NCBI GenBank assembly: GCA_017303735.1
Contig: JAFLCF010000144.1
Coordinates: 1 to 11,227, forward strand
Source: Anaerolineae bacterium
GTDB taxonomy: Bacteria > Chloroflexota > Anaerolineae > Anaerolineales > Villigracilaceae
Length of the DNA stretch: 11,227 nt
Reading direction: 5' to 3'
Made by a program: the position numbers and the translations under genes. This document shows positions 1 through 6,800 of this stretch, in pieces (within the stretch, counting starts at the first letter, position 1; every line of letters starts with the position of its first letter). Under the pieces are notes generated by a model that saw nothing but the letters and a program-made list of their open reading frames with translations, searched no databases and was not told the DNA's origin.

Positions 1-215
1 CGCGTTAATTTGACGCGCGGGCGCGGTCTGTGAATTTGCGTTTCCAGCCGAATAACCGATGGACGCGGGATCAGTTGTGAAATCGTGCGGATATGTCCGC
101 GTCCGTTGGCGATCATACCGGCTTTCCCCGCAAGGATCAGGGTGACTGCCCGTCGTGTCGAACATACGTGGATCGGCTCAAAATTTGCGTTGAGCACTAA
201 TACGGGTTCGTTCAT
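1..215 (-). CDS. HNH endonuclease family protein, N-terminal part (cut by window edge)
   Basis: Reading leftwards from an ATG at 215-213, the frame stays open for 71 codons to the window edge. The peptide begins MNEPVLVLNANFEPIHVC and continues with RRAVTLILAGKAGMI, then PSVIRL and RPRVKLT. This matches the N-terminal region of the bacterial HNH endonuclease family whose members begin like VLVLNASYEPL.VC..RRA..L...GKA. In that family the zinc-binding CxxC and HNH residues come after this point, so the catalytic part is outside the window and activity cannot be judged. The physiological role of these proteins is mostly unknown. The gene diverges from the epimerase at 300. No good Shine-Dalgarno precedes the ATG; a TATAAT lies about 22 bases upstream on the same strand. 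The family call is by recalled similarity. Confidence 0.78.
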   Translation of the reverse strand, partial: MNEPVLVLNANFEPIHVCSTRRAVTLILAGKAGMIANGRGHIRTISQLIPRPSVIRLETQIHRPRPRVKLT

Positions 216-236
216 AAGGTTCCGGTAACTCGCGTG

Positions 237-242
237 ATTATA
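237..242 (-). promoter_or_regulatory. Putative -10 box for the HNH-family gene
   Basis: The - strand reads GATGTATAAT, a perfect TATAAT at 242-237. It would place +1 near 230, about 15 bases before the ATG at 215. No recognisable -35 box lies 16-18 bases further upstream, so this is only a candidate. The same ten bases, GATGTATAAT, occur at the leader promoter before tyrS (1892-1901). Confidence 0.4.
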
Positions 243-299
243 CATCCAGAATGTTAAAACGGTTTAAAAGCCCATTGACATACCGTTACAGGAGTAAAA

Positions 300-1208
300 A
301 TGAATATCATGATCTCTGGCGGGTCGGGTCTGCTCGGAACCGCCCTGGCTCGATCTTTTTTAGGCGATGGTCATAAGGTCTTCATCCTTTCGCGCAGCGC
401 TCGTTCTCAACCGGGCACACAAGCCATTCAATGGGACGCGAAAACGACTCAAGGCTGGGGTCATCTTGTCAATGAAATGGATGTGGTGATTCATCTTGCC
501 GGAAGGAATACCTCTGCCTGGCCCTGGACTGCCGCGAAGAAAAAATCCTTCGAGGATTCACGCATCCTACCCGGACTTGCACTTGCTCAAGCCATTCGGG
601 AAGCGACTCGCCGCCCGAGCCTTTTTGTGCAGGTCTCTGGCATCAACCATTATGGTCTAAGCGGTGACCTCGCTGATGAGACCACGCCGCCCGGTGAAGA
701 CTTTCTGGCGCAGTTAACAGTCAAATGGGAAGATGCCACAAAATCTGTAGAAGCCTTGGGCGTACGTAGACTAGTTTTACGCACCCCGCCTGTGCTTGCA
801 AGAGAGAACTTGATCATGAAGTTGATCGCCCTGCCTGTACAGTTATTCTTTGGCGGACCGATTGGCTCTGGTAACCAAGCATTTCCCTGGATACACATCA
901 AAGATTGGGTGGGTAGTGTCCGTTATTTGATGTCTAATGAAAGTGCGAGCGGTGTATATAACTTGATCGCTCCCACCCAAACATCCCTGGCTGATTTTAC
1001 AAAGGTGTTGGCAAGTGTGCTTCATCGCCCTTGCTGGTTCCCCGTCCCTGCTTTTTTGATGCGGAACGTTTTGGGGGAGATGAGCGTCTTGATCCTTGAA
1101 GGTCGCTTTTCCCAGCCCAAGCGGTTGCTTGAGTCTGGGTACACGTTCCAGTTTCCAGGTCCGCGTGAGGCGTTGCAAGATCTGTTCATTAAGTCAAAGG
1201 AGAATTAA
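300..1208 (+). CDS. TIGR01777-family NAD(P)-binding epimerase / SDR39U1-like (YfcH-type)
   Basis: 302 residues, the usual size for the family. The N-terminus carries the Rossmann dinucleotide-binding motif GGSGLLG (residues 7-13), after which come HLAGR (65-69), SGINHYG (113-119), GGPIGSG (185-191) and FPWIHIKD (195-202). These landmarks align with E. coli YfcH and related atypical extended short-chain dehydrogenases. The last roughly 50 residues, with GE.SVL.LEGRFSQPKRLLESGYTF, correspond to the DUF1731 C-terminal domain. The protein is expected to be cytosolic and to bind NAD(P)H; the family's substrate is not established. The start is fixed by AGGAG at 290-294. The lipoprotein gene begins 4 bases after the stop, so the two are probably co-transcribed. 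No convincing promoter was found in the 84 bases upstream; a TTGACA at 275-280 lies too close to the start to act as its -35. Confidence 0.88.
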   Translation: MNIMISGGSGLLGTALARSFLGDGHKVFILSRSARSQPGTQAIQWDAKTTQGWGHLVNEMDVVIHLAGRNTSAWPWTAAKKKSFEDSRILPGLALAQAIREATRRPSLFVQVSGINHYGLSGDLADETTPPGEDFLAQLTVKWEDATKSVEALGVRRLVLRTPPVLARENLIMKLIALPVQLFFGGPIGSGNQAFPWIHIKDWVGSVRYLMSNESASGVYNLIAPTQTSLADFTKVLASVLHRPCWFPVPAFLMRNVLGEMSVLILEGRFSQPKRLLESGYTFQFPGPREALQDLFIKSKEN

Positions 1209-1212
1209 GTCC

Positions 1213-1884
1213 ATGAAGAAGATCGTCCCCGTTTTAATGTTATTGCTTGCAGCTTGTGCCCCTGCACAAGATTCGCAGGTCGTTTTACCGCAATTGTTGC
1301 CAACCGCAACAGCTTACATTGATGCATCGTACCCAACTGCGGCGGCAAATGTCAGTGTGCCTCAACAAACCGCTTCAGGGATCAATGTAAACATGACGCG
1401 TGCATGGATGGAGGGAAAGAACGTCAATGCCGATGTTTGCTTTACCCTGCCTGATGCTTCAGACTGGTCGATCTGGGCTGCCAGCCTAAGCTACAATGGG
1501 ATCGTCCTTCAGGAATACGGCACTACGCTGGTCAGCATACAAGAAGCCGCCAATGGACAACCCGGTCTGCGTTGTGATACATTAACTTTTGTGGTTGCAC
1601 CCGATGCCGATCTCACCAATGCGGTCATCAATGTGGAGGCGATTTCTGCTTTGCCGCAACCAAGCGACTACTGCGATATTTACCTGCCAAAGATCCAACA
1701 AGCCATGCTTGAGCGGGGAACAGGTGTCTCGCTCGATTGTGTGGACGTGAACGGCACCCTAACCATGCAGATCCTCAGCAAACCGGCAGAGATGTCGCAA
1801 GAGCAGGCGGAGCAACTCGTTTACAGCGATGAGTTCTACACGGTGCGTGGACCGTGGAGTTTCCCTTTCAATTTGTCGCAATAA
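1213..1884 (+). CDS. Secreted lipoprotein of unknown function
   Basis: Starting at ATG 1213 the product has 223 residues. The frame is open further upstream, but this start is preferred: AGGAG lies about 9 bases before it, it does not overlap the epimerase gene, and it begins a classic lipoprotein signal peptide. That signal is MKK, a hydrophobic stretch (IVPVLMLLLA), and a lipobox LAAC with the modified cysteine at residue 15. The mature part (about 209 residues) has no further membrane segment. It contains four cysteines, in VCF, RCD, YCD and DCV contexts, that could form disulfides outside the membrane, and an alternating polar/hydrophobic pattern suggesting beta structure. I do not recognise the domain. 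Its last codons overlap the -35 box of the downstream tyrS leader promoter (1873-1878). Confidence 0.8.
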   Translation: MKKIVPVLMLLLAACAPAQDSQVVLPQLLPTATAYIDASYPTAAANVSVPQQTASGINVNMTRAWMEGKNVNADVCFTLPDASDWSIWAASLSYNGIVLQEYGTTLVSIQEAANGQPGLRCDTLTFVVAPDADLTNAVINVEAISALPQPSDYCDIYLPKIQQAMLERGTGVSLDCVDVNGTLTMQILSKPAEMSQEQAEQLVYSDEFYTVRGPWSFPFNLSQ

Positions 1885-1901
1885 AATTCCTGATGTATAA
1901 T
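1873..1901 (+). promoter_or_regulatory. Promoter for the tyrS leader
   Basis: A perfect -10 TATAAT lies at 1896-1901. The -35 TTGTCG (1873-1878, 4 of 6 matches to TTGACA) is 17 bases upstream and sits inside the last codons of the lipoprotein gene. The expected +1 is about 1908-1909, which coincides with the ATG of the leader peptide (1909). Confidence 0.7.
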
Positions 1902-1908
1902 ACCGGGC

Positions 1909-1959
1909 ATGTCTTGTAACTTTTTCACCAGCCGCTACGACTATTATTATCACCCGTAA
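1909..1959 (+). CDS. Tyrosine-rich leader peptide of the tyrS attenuator
   Basis: A 16-codon reading frame encodes MSCNFFTSRYDYYYHP and stops at TAA 1957-1959. Tyr codons lie at 1936-1938 and, as a run of three, at 1942-1950; two Phe codons lie at 1921-1926. Four Tyr in 16 residues directly before a tyrosyl-tRNA synthetase gene is the signature of an amino-acid leader peptide, as in trpL or pheL. No Shine-Dalgarno precedes it, and the predicted transcription start is at or one base before its A, so it would be translated from a leaderless mRNA end. The stop is followed by the competing hairpins described separately. The role is inferred from codon content and position; expression is not shown. 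Confidence 0.75.
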   Translation: MSCNFFTSRYDYYYHP

Positions 1960-1999
1960 CATATTGCGATGGTGTGATTTGAACGCGCCCCATCATCGC
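1926..1999 (+). promoter_or_regulatory. Alternative hairpins (1:2 and 2:3) of the tyrS attenuator
   Basis: Segment 2 is GCGATGGTG (1966-1974). It can pair back with segment 1 (1926-1935, CACCA..CGC / GCG.TGGTG, with a small internal bulge) inside the leader-peptide frame just before the Tyr codons. It can also pair forward with segment 3, CATCATCGC (1991-1999), for 9 bp including one G-U. Segment 3 is exactly the loop of the terminator hairpin. With no spare base between it and the terminator's right arm, the 2:3 pairing should sterically exclude the terminator. A ribosome waiting at Tyr codons would cover segment 1 and free segment 2 for antitermination. A ribosome reaching the stop codon would cover part of segment 2 and allow termination. 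Pairing was checked by eye only. Confidence 0.65.
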
Positions 2000-2011
2000 G
2001 GGCGCGTTTTT
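1982..2011 (+). terminator. Intrinsic terminator in the tyrS leader (attenuator)
   Basis: A 9-bp, GC-rich stem, AACGCGCCC (1982-1990) with GGGCGCGTT (2000-2008), has a 9-base loop and runs into TTTTTGTTTG. It lies about 55 bases upstream of the tyrS start and about 75 bases downstream of the leader promoter. It therefore ends most leader transcripts unless antitermination occurs, and would also stop read-through from the lipoprotein gene. Confidence 0.88.
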
Positions 2012-2065
2012 GTTTGTGTGGATATAAAATTACAACCCGAGCAGGGTTTTCATTAGGAGAAAAGA

Positions 2066-3277
2066 ATGAACATCGAAGAACAAGTCGAGTTATTGATGCA
2101 GGGAACCGACTATGGCGACGAGGAACTGCAGAAAGCCATGGCATCTGAATTGCGCGAACGTTTGAAGACCGCAGAAAAAGAGAAACGTCCGTTACACGTG
2201 TATTGTGGTTACGACCCCACGTCTACAGATTTGCATTTGGGTCATACCATTTCCATGCGCAAACTGCGTCAGTTTCAAGACCTGGGGCATGAAGTTACCT
2301 TCTTGATCGGGAATTACACCGCGTTAGTGGGTGACCCCTCTGATAAAAACAAAGCGCGCCCGATTCTGACTCAGGAAAAGGTGGCTGAAAATGCTTTGAC
2401 CTATGCCGAACAAGCCTTCCGCGTTTTGGATAAATCCAAAACCAAGATCCGTTACAACAGTGAATGGCTGTCAAAGTTGAATCTGGTCGATCTGATTCGC
2501 CTCGGTCAGAACTTCACCGTCCAGCAGTTTTTGGCACGTGAGAACTTTTCCAAGCGTTTGGATAAAGGTGAGCCGATCTACCTGCATGAAACCTTCTACG
2601 CTTTGATGCAAGGATACGATGCCGCTGCCATGGAAACCGATGTTCAGATCGGCGGCTCCGATCAGTTGTTTAACATCATTGTGGCGGGGCGTAAGCTTCA
2701 GGAGGCTTTAGGACAAAAGCCATTAGTTGGCATCGTCACGGGGATTCTGCCAGGTACAGATGGCGTTCAGCGCATGTCCAAATCCACGGGCAATATTGTG
2801 CCAATCAATACCGGTGCAGATGATATGTTCGGCAAGTTAATGTCTGTGCCTGATTCAGCGATGGGCATTTATATGCGCTTGGTCACTCGTTTCAGTCCGC
2901 CTGAGATCGCTCAGATCGAAAAAGATGTGGCGTCTGGTGCATTGCATCCGCGTGATGCGAAGATGAAAATGGCAAAAGAGATCACCAGCATCTTCTATAC
3001 CAACGAAGAAGCTGAAGCAGCTCAAGAGCATTTCATTAAGATGTTCCAGCAAAAGGAAGCTCCAGATGAAATGCCAGAATATGAATTGCAATCGGGTCAA
3101 ACCGTAGTGGATGTTATTCTTGCTGCAAGCATGGTAGAAAGCAAGAGCAAAGCACGTCAACTCATCGACCAAAAAGGAGTTCGCCTCGATGGGGAAGTGT
3201 TAGAACGCGGAGATGTTGCATTTCCGCATCCTGGCGTTTTACAAGTTGGGAAGCGCCGTTTCTTGCGTGTGAAGTAA
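2066..3277 (+). CDS. tyrS: Tyrosyl-tRNA synthetase (EC 6.1.1.1)
   Basis: 403 residues, normal length for a bacterial TyrRS. The enzyme activates tyrosine with ATP and loads it onto tRNA-Tyr in the cytosol, usually as a homodimer. The class I signature is visible as HLGH (residues 57-60) after YCGYDPTSTDL, and the second signature RMSKS is at 236-240. The tyrosine- and ATP-site segment QGYDAAAMETDVQIGGSDQLFN lies between them; its GGSDQ is conserved in the family. The C-terminal part (about 340-403), with VDVILAASMVESKSKARQLI and GVRLDGE, is an S4-like RNA-binding domain. AGGAG (2055-2059) sets the start. Expression is probably controlled by the tyrosine leader-peptide attenuator just upstream, not by a T-box, since no T-box core motif is present. 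A 45-nt hairpin begins at the base after the stop codon, followed by an intrinsic terminator. Confidence 0.96.
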   Translation: MNIEEQVELLMQGTDYGDEELQKAMASELRERLKTAEKEKRPLHVYCGYDPTSTDLHLGHTISMRKLRQFQDLGHEVTFLIGNYTALVGDPSDKNKARPILTQEKVAENALTYAEQAFRVLDKSKTKIRYNSEWLSKLNLVDLIRLGQNFTVQQFLARENFSKRLDKGEPIYLHETFYALMQGYDAAAMETDVQIGGSDQLFNIIVAGRKLQEALGQKPLVGIVTGILPGTDGVQRMSKSTGNIVPINTGADDMFGKLMSVPDSAMGIYMRLVTRFSPPEIAQIEKDVASGALHPRDAKMKMAKEITSIFYTNEEAEAAQEHFIKMFQQKEAPDEMPEYELQSGQTVVDVILAASMVESKSKARQLIDQKGVRLDGEVLERGDVAFPHPGVLQVGKRRFLRVK

Positions 3278-3322
3278 ATCGAATGCTCTATCAGGGGCTA
3301 AGCCCTTAATAGAGCATTCGAT
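3278..3322. repeat. Near-perfect 45-nt hairpin directly after the tyrS stop codon
   Basis: The arms ATCGAATGCTCTAT (3278-3291) and ATAGAGCATTCGAT (3309-3322) are perfect 14-base complements. After one mismatch (3292/3308) six more pairs form (3293-3298 with 3302-3307, one G-U), leaving a 3-base loop. It has no T-run on either side, so it is not a standard intrinsic terminator. It could protect the tyrS 3' end, be an RNase III site, or be a copy of a dispersed palindromic element. Confidence 0.75.
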
Positions 3323-3334
3323 AATATAAAAGGA

Positions 3335-3367
3335 AAAGGACTTGCCTAAGCAAGTCCTTTATTTATT
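3335..3367. terminator. Bidirectional intrinsic terminator between tyrS and the tRNA operon
   Basis: An 11-bp perfect stem, AAAGGACTTGC (3335-3345) with GCAAGTCCTTT (3350-3360), has a 4-base CTAA loop. On the + strand it runs into TTTATTTATT and ends tyrS transcripts. On the - strand its stem ends in TTT and is followed by CCTTTTATATT, and it lies 9 bases beyond the 3' end of tRNA-Cys, so it also ends the tRNA operon. Confidence 0.88.
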
Positions 3368-3368
3368 G

Positions 3369-3440
3369 AGGCGTCGACGGGATTTGAACCCGTGAATGAG
3401 GGTTTTGCAGACCCTTGCCTTACCACTTGGCCACGACGCC
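3369..3440 (-). tRNA. tRNA-Cys (anticodon GCA)
   Basis: The - strand folds into a cloverleaf. The acceptor GGCGTCG pairs with CGACGCC, the anticodon arm is AGGGT-CTGCAAA-ACCCT with anticodon GCA, and the T arm is ACGGG-TTCGAAT-CCCGT. The discriminator base is U, as expected for tRNA-Cys. The 3' CCA is not encoded and must be added after transcription. It is the last gene of a three-tRNA transcript, directly before the terminator. Confidence 0.96.
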
Positions 3441-3451
3441 GTATAAACAAA

Positions 3452-3490
3452 AGGATTGCTGACCGAAATCATTTTTCAATCTGCAATCCT
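3452..3490 (-). other. Hairpin in the spacer between tRNA-Gly and tRNA-Cys
   Basis: An 8-bp perfect inverted repeat, AGGATTGC (3452-3459) and GCAATCCT (3483-3490), closes a 23-base loop in the 58-base spacer. It is probably a folded spacer in the pre-tRNA, possibly a processing cue. Confidence 0.5.
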
Positions 3491-3497
3491 CCAGTTT

Positions 3498-3570
<73 letters not shown>

Positions 3571-3574
3571 GTTT

Positions 3575-3591
3575 TCGACCGATTTGGTCGA
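3575..3591 (-). other. Small hairpin in the spacer between tRNA-Phe and tRNA-Gly
   Basis: TCGACC (3575-3580) and GGTCGA (3586-3591) form a 6-bp perfect stem with a 5-base loop, filling most of the 24-base spacer between the two tRNAs. Confidence 0.5.
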
Positions 3592-3594
3592 GAG

Positions 3595-3667
3595 TGCCGA
3601 GACCCAGGATCGAACTGGGGACACCGCGATTTTCAGTCGCGTGCTCTACCAACTGAGCTATCTCGGC
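3595..3667 (-). tRNA. tRNA-Phe (anticodon GAA)
   Basis: The - strand gives the acceptor GCCGAGA paired with TCTCGGC, the D arm GCTC-AGTTGGTA-GAGC, the anticodon arm CGCGA-CTGAAAA-TCGCG with anticodon GAA, and the T arm CCCAG-TTCGATC-CTGGG. The discriminator is A, and CCA is not encoded. It is the first gene of the operon, about 24 bases downstream of the predicted transcription start. Confidence 0.96.
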
Positions 3668-3697
3668 CAAACATTATTCTTTTGTTAAGCGCGGGTG

Positions 3698-3726
3698 ATT
3701 TTACACGCACTTATTTATATTGTCAA
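3698..3726 (-). promoter_or_regulatory. Promoter of the tRNA Phe-Gly-Cys operon
   Basis: On the - strand there is a perfect -35 TTGACA (3726-3721), a 17-base spacer and the -10 TAAAAT (3703-3698, 5 of 6). The predicted start is near 3691, before tRNA-Phe. It is divergent from the rpoB promoter, and its -35 lies in one arm of the inverted repeat 3722-3731 / 3771-3780. Confidence 0.85.
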
Positions 3727-3780
3727 GAAATAATGCGACTCAATACAAAGATGCATGAATGAAAATAAAAATTTCTTGAC
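3722..3780. repeat. 10-bp perfect inverted repeat carrying two divergent -35 boxes
   Basis: GTCAAGAAAT (3722-3731) is the exact reverse complement of ATTTCTTGAC (3771-3780). Each arm contains the first five bases of a -35 box, TTGAC, plus the five bases ATTTC upstream of it: one for the tRNA operon, one for rpoB. The 39 bases between the arms are AT-rich. Confidence 0.8.
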
Positions 3781-3804
3781 TTTTTATACTCTGTTCGATA
3801 TAAT
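3776..3804 (+). promoter_or_regulatory. Promoter of rpoB
   Basis: The -35 TTGACT (3776-3781), a 17-base spacer and a perfect -10 TATAAT (3799-3804) form a near-consensus sigma70-type promoter. The predicted start near 3811 gives a leader of about 64 bases. Confidence 0.9.
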
Positions 3805-3813
3805 GTTTAGTCG

Positions 3814-3830
3814 CTGTCCATCCGGGACAG
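3814..3830 (+). promoter_or_regulatory. Hairpin at the 5' end of the rpoB leader
   Basis: CTGTCC (3814-3819) pairs with GGACAG (3825-3830) around a 5-base loop, only about three bases after the predicted start of transcription. A 5'-terminal stem of this kind can stabilise an mRNA; the role here is a guess. Confidence 0.45.
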
Positions 3831-3874
3831 TTCTCGTTGTTAATATCGTCATTCAAAACCGTTAGGAGAGAAGA

Positions 3875-6800
3875 ATGGCATCTTCTTTGCCCCAAAAAAG
3901 TTACGCACGAATTCCCGTAAGTCTCGATTTACCTGATCTGATCGAAGTACAACTTGATTCATTTGAAAGGCTCAAAAAGGAGGGACTTGGAGACCTTTTC
4001 CATGAAGTTTCCCCGATTGAGTCGTATAACAAGGGAATGAAGCTATTCTTCCCAAGCCGCAGCCCCGAATCACAACAGTGGGGGCTCAAGTATTGGTTTG
4101 GCGACCCCAAGCATACTATTGAAGAATGTGTAGAGCGCGATCTGACCTATGCCAGCCCGCTCTATGTTTCCGTTCTTCTTGCTGGTCCCGATGTTCCTGA
4201 ACCCATCAAGCAAGATATCTTCCTGGGCGACTTCCCCGAAATGACAGACAAGGGCACATACATCGTCAATGGAACGGAACGTGTCGTCGTCTCGCAGTTG
4301 ATCCGTTCCCCTGGTGTGTACTTTGAAGCCCCTGCGGATCGCGCTACGGGACGCCTGCTCTCCATGGCCAAGCTGATTCCTGACCGTGGGGCTTGGATGG
4401 AGTTCGAAACCCGCAAATCCGATTACATCATCCTCAAATTCAATCGCAAACGCACGGTTCCGATTACCGTGTTCTTGCGCGCTCTCGCCGCCGTGAGTGA
4501 CGGCATCAAAGACTCTCCCATCAAGCACGGCACAGATGAGGAAATCCTCTCCTTATTCAAGGATGTGGACAACAACCCTGAGCGCATGTTCATTGCTTCT
4601 ACTATTAAACAGGAACCCGACTGGGATCTGAGCAATCACACCATTGCAGAAGCAGCTTTGATTGAATTCTTCAAGAAAATGCGCCCAGGCGACCCGGCTA
4701 CACTCGACAACGCTCGCCAGTTCCTTGAAGAACAGCTCTTTGATCAGCGTCATTACGACCTCGAGCGTGTGGGTCGTTATAAGCTTAACCAAAAGCTTGA
4801 CTTGAACATTCCTATTCCTCATCGCACGGTCACCAAGAGCGATATCCTACGCTTGCTGCGCCGCATGATCCAGATCAATAACGGCTCAGAACGTTCTGAC
4901 GATATCGATCACCTCGGCAATCGCCGTGTCAAGACAGTGGGTGAGTTGATCCAAAACAAACTCCGCATTGGTCTGCGCCGTATGGAACGCGTTATTAAAG
5001 AACGCATGTCCATTCGCGATCAGGAACAGCTTTCTCCGGTGACTCTTGTTAACATCCGCCCGGTTGTGGCTGCGTTGCGCGAGTTCTTTGGCTCTTCCCA
5101 GCTTTCTCAATTCATGGATCAGACCAATCCGTTGGCAGAGTTACGCCACAAGCGCACGCTCTCCGCGCTTGGTCCTGGCGGTCTGCGCCGTGAACGCGCC
5201 GGCTTCGACGTCCGCGATGTTCACCACTCACACTATGGACGTATCTGCCCGATCGAAACGCCGGAAGGTCCAAACATCGGTTTGATCGGCCGTCTTGCAT
5301 CCTTTGCGCGTGTAAACGAATACGGCTTTATCGAGACACCCTACCGCAAGGTTTATAAGGCTCTCCCTTCTGATAGCGAATTATTGGAAGGACGCACCCT
5401 GCGCGAGGACGTTTACGATCCCAAGTCTGAGGAATTGCTCTTTAAGTCTGGTACAGAGATCGACTCTAAGACCGCGAAGCGCCTTGCTCGCCTTGAGGGC
5501 GAAATTTCGATCGTTCCATTTGTGGCGGATGAGATCGTTTATCTTTCAGCAGATGCCGAAGATAAATACACAATTGCTCAGGCAAATTCCACGCTTACTG
5601 AAAAGAAGGAATTTTCTCGCGAACGTATTTCCTGCCGTTATCACTCAGGCTTCATGTTCTCCAACGCCGAAAGCCTGGACTTCATGGATGTCGCTCCTCA
5701 CCAGGTTGTGGGTATTAGCGCCGCTTTGATCCCATTCCTTGAACATGATGATGCCAACCGCGCGCTCATGGGTTCGAACATGATGGCGCAAGCCGTTCCC
5801 TTGGTGCGCCCTGAAGTTCCGCTCGTTTCTACAGGGATGGAACGTCACGCCGCGATCGACTCCGGTCAGGTCGTGGTTGCCGAAGCGGATGGGGAAGTGG
5901 TCTCTGTAACAGGATCCACCATCACCGTTAAAGAGAAGCGCTCTGGCAATCGCGTGTATCAGCTCCGCAAATATCAGCGTTCCAACCAGAGCACCTGTAT
6001 TGACCAACGCCCTTCTGTTGTGAAGGGACAGTTGATCAAGGCTGGCGATATCATCGCCGACTCTTCTTCAACGGATAATGGTCAGTTGGCTCTTGGTCAG
6101 AACGTGGTCATTGCCTTCCTCTCTTGGGAAGGTGGCAACTTCGAAGATGCTATCTTGCTCTCTGAACGCCTCGTTCAGGAAGATCGCTTTACTTCCGTTC
6201 ATATTGAAAAATATGAAGTGGAAGCCCGCGATACCAAGCTCGGACCGGAAGAAATCACTCGCGACATCCCCAATGTCGGTGACGATGCCATCAAAGACCT
6301 CGACGAAAACGGCATCATCCGTATCGGTGCAGAAGTTGGTCCGAACGACATTCTTGTTGGCAAGATCACTCCGAAGGGTGAAAAAGAACTCACCCCTGAA
6401 GAACGTCTGTTGCGCGCCATCTTCGGTGAAAAATCCCGTGACGTGAAAGATACCTCTCTGCGCATGCCTCACGGCGAACGCGGTAAAGTTGTAGATGTGA
6501 AAGTCTTTACCCGTGAAGAGAATTCTGATCTCGCCGCTGGCGTAGATATGATGGTTCGCGTCTCCGTTGCTCAGCGCCGCAAGATCACCGCTGGCGATAA
6601 GATGGCAGGTCGCCACGGTAACAAGGGTGTAGTTTCCAAGGTTGTGCCTGTGGAAGATATGCCCTTCCTTGAAAACGGCGTTCCGGTTGATATCATCCTC
6701 AACCCGCTCGGTGTGCCTGGTCGTATGAACATCGGTCAGGTGTTGGAAGTCCATCTTGGGTGGGCTGCCAAGCGTCTCGGGTATCGAGCCGTGACTCCCG

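Noticed and set aside
275..280. TTGACA as -35 for the epimerase gene
   Set aside because: A matching -10 would fall on the start codon region (about 298-303), which has no -10 resemblance, and AGGAG at 290-294 supports a normal leader.
1096..1212. Upstream in-frame extension of the lipoprotein gene
   Set aside because: It would overlap the epimerase gene by over 100 bases and bury the signal peptide. ATG 1213 has a Shine-Dalgarno and gives an ideal lipoprotein signal.
2021..2030. Second promoter candidate with ATATAAAAT just before tyrS
   Set aside because: The bases 17 upstream are the GC-rich terminator arm, with no -35 resemblance.
1902..2065. T-box riboswitch upstream of tyrS
   Set aside because: The leader is only about 155 bases long and lacks the conserved T-box antiterminator core. 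The leader-peptide model explains the same terminator better.
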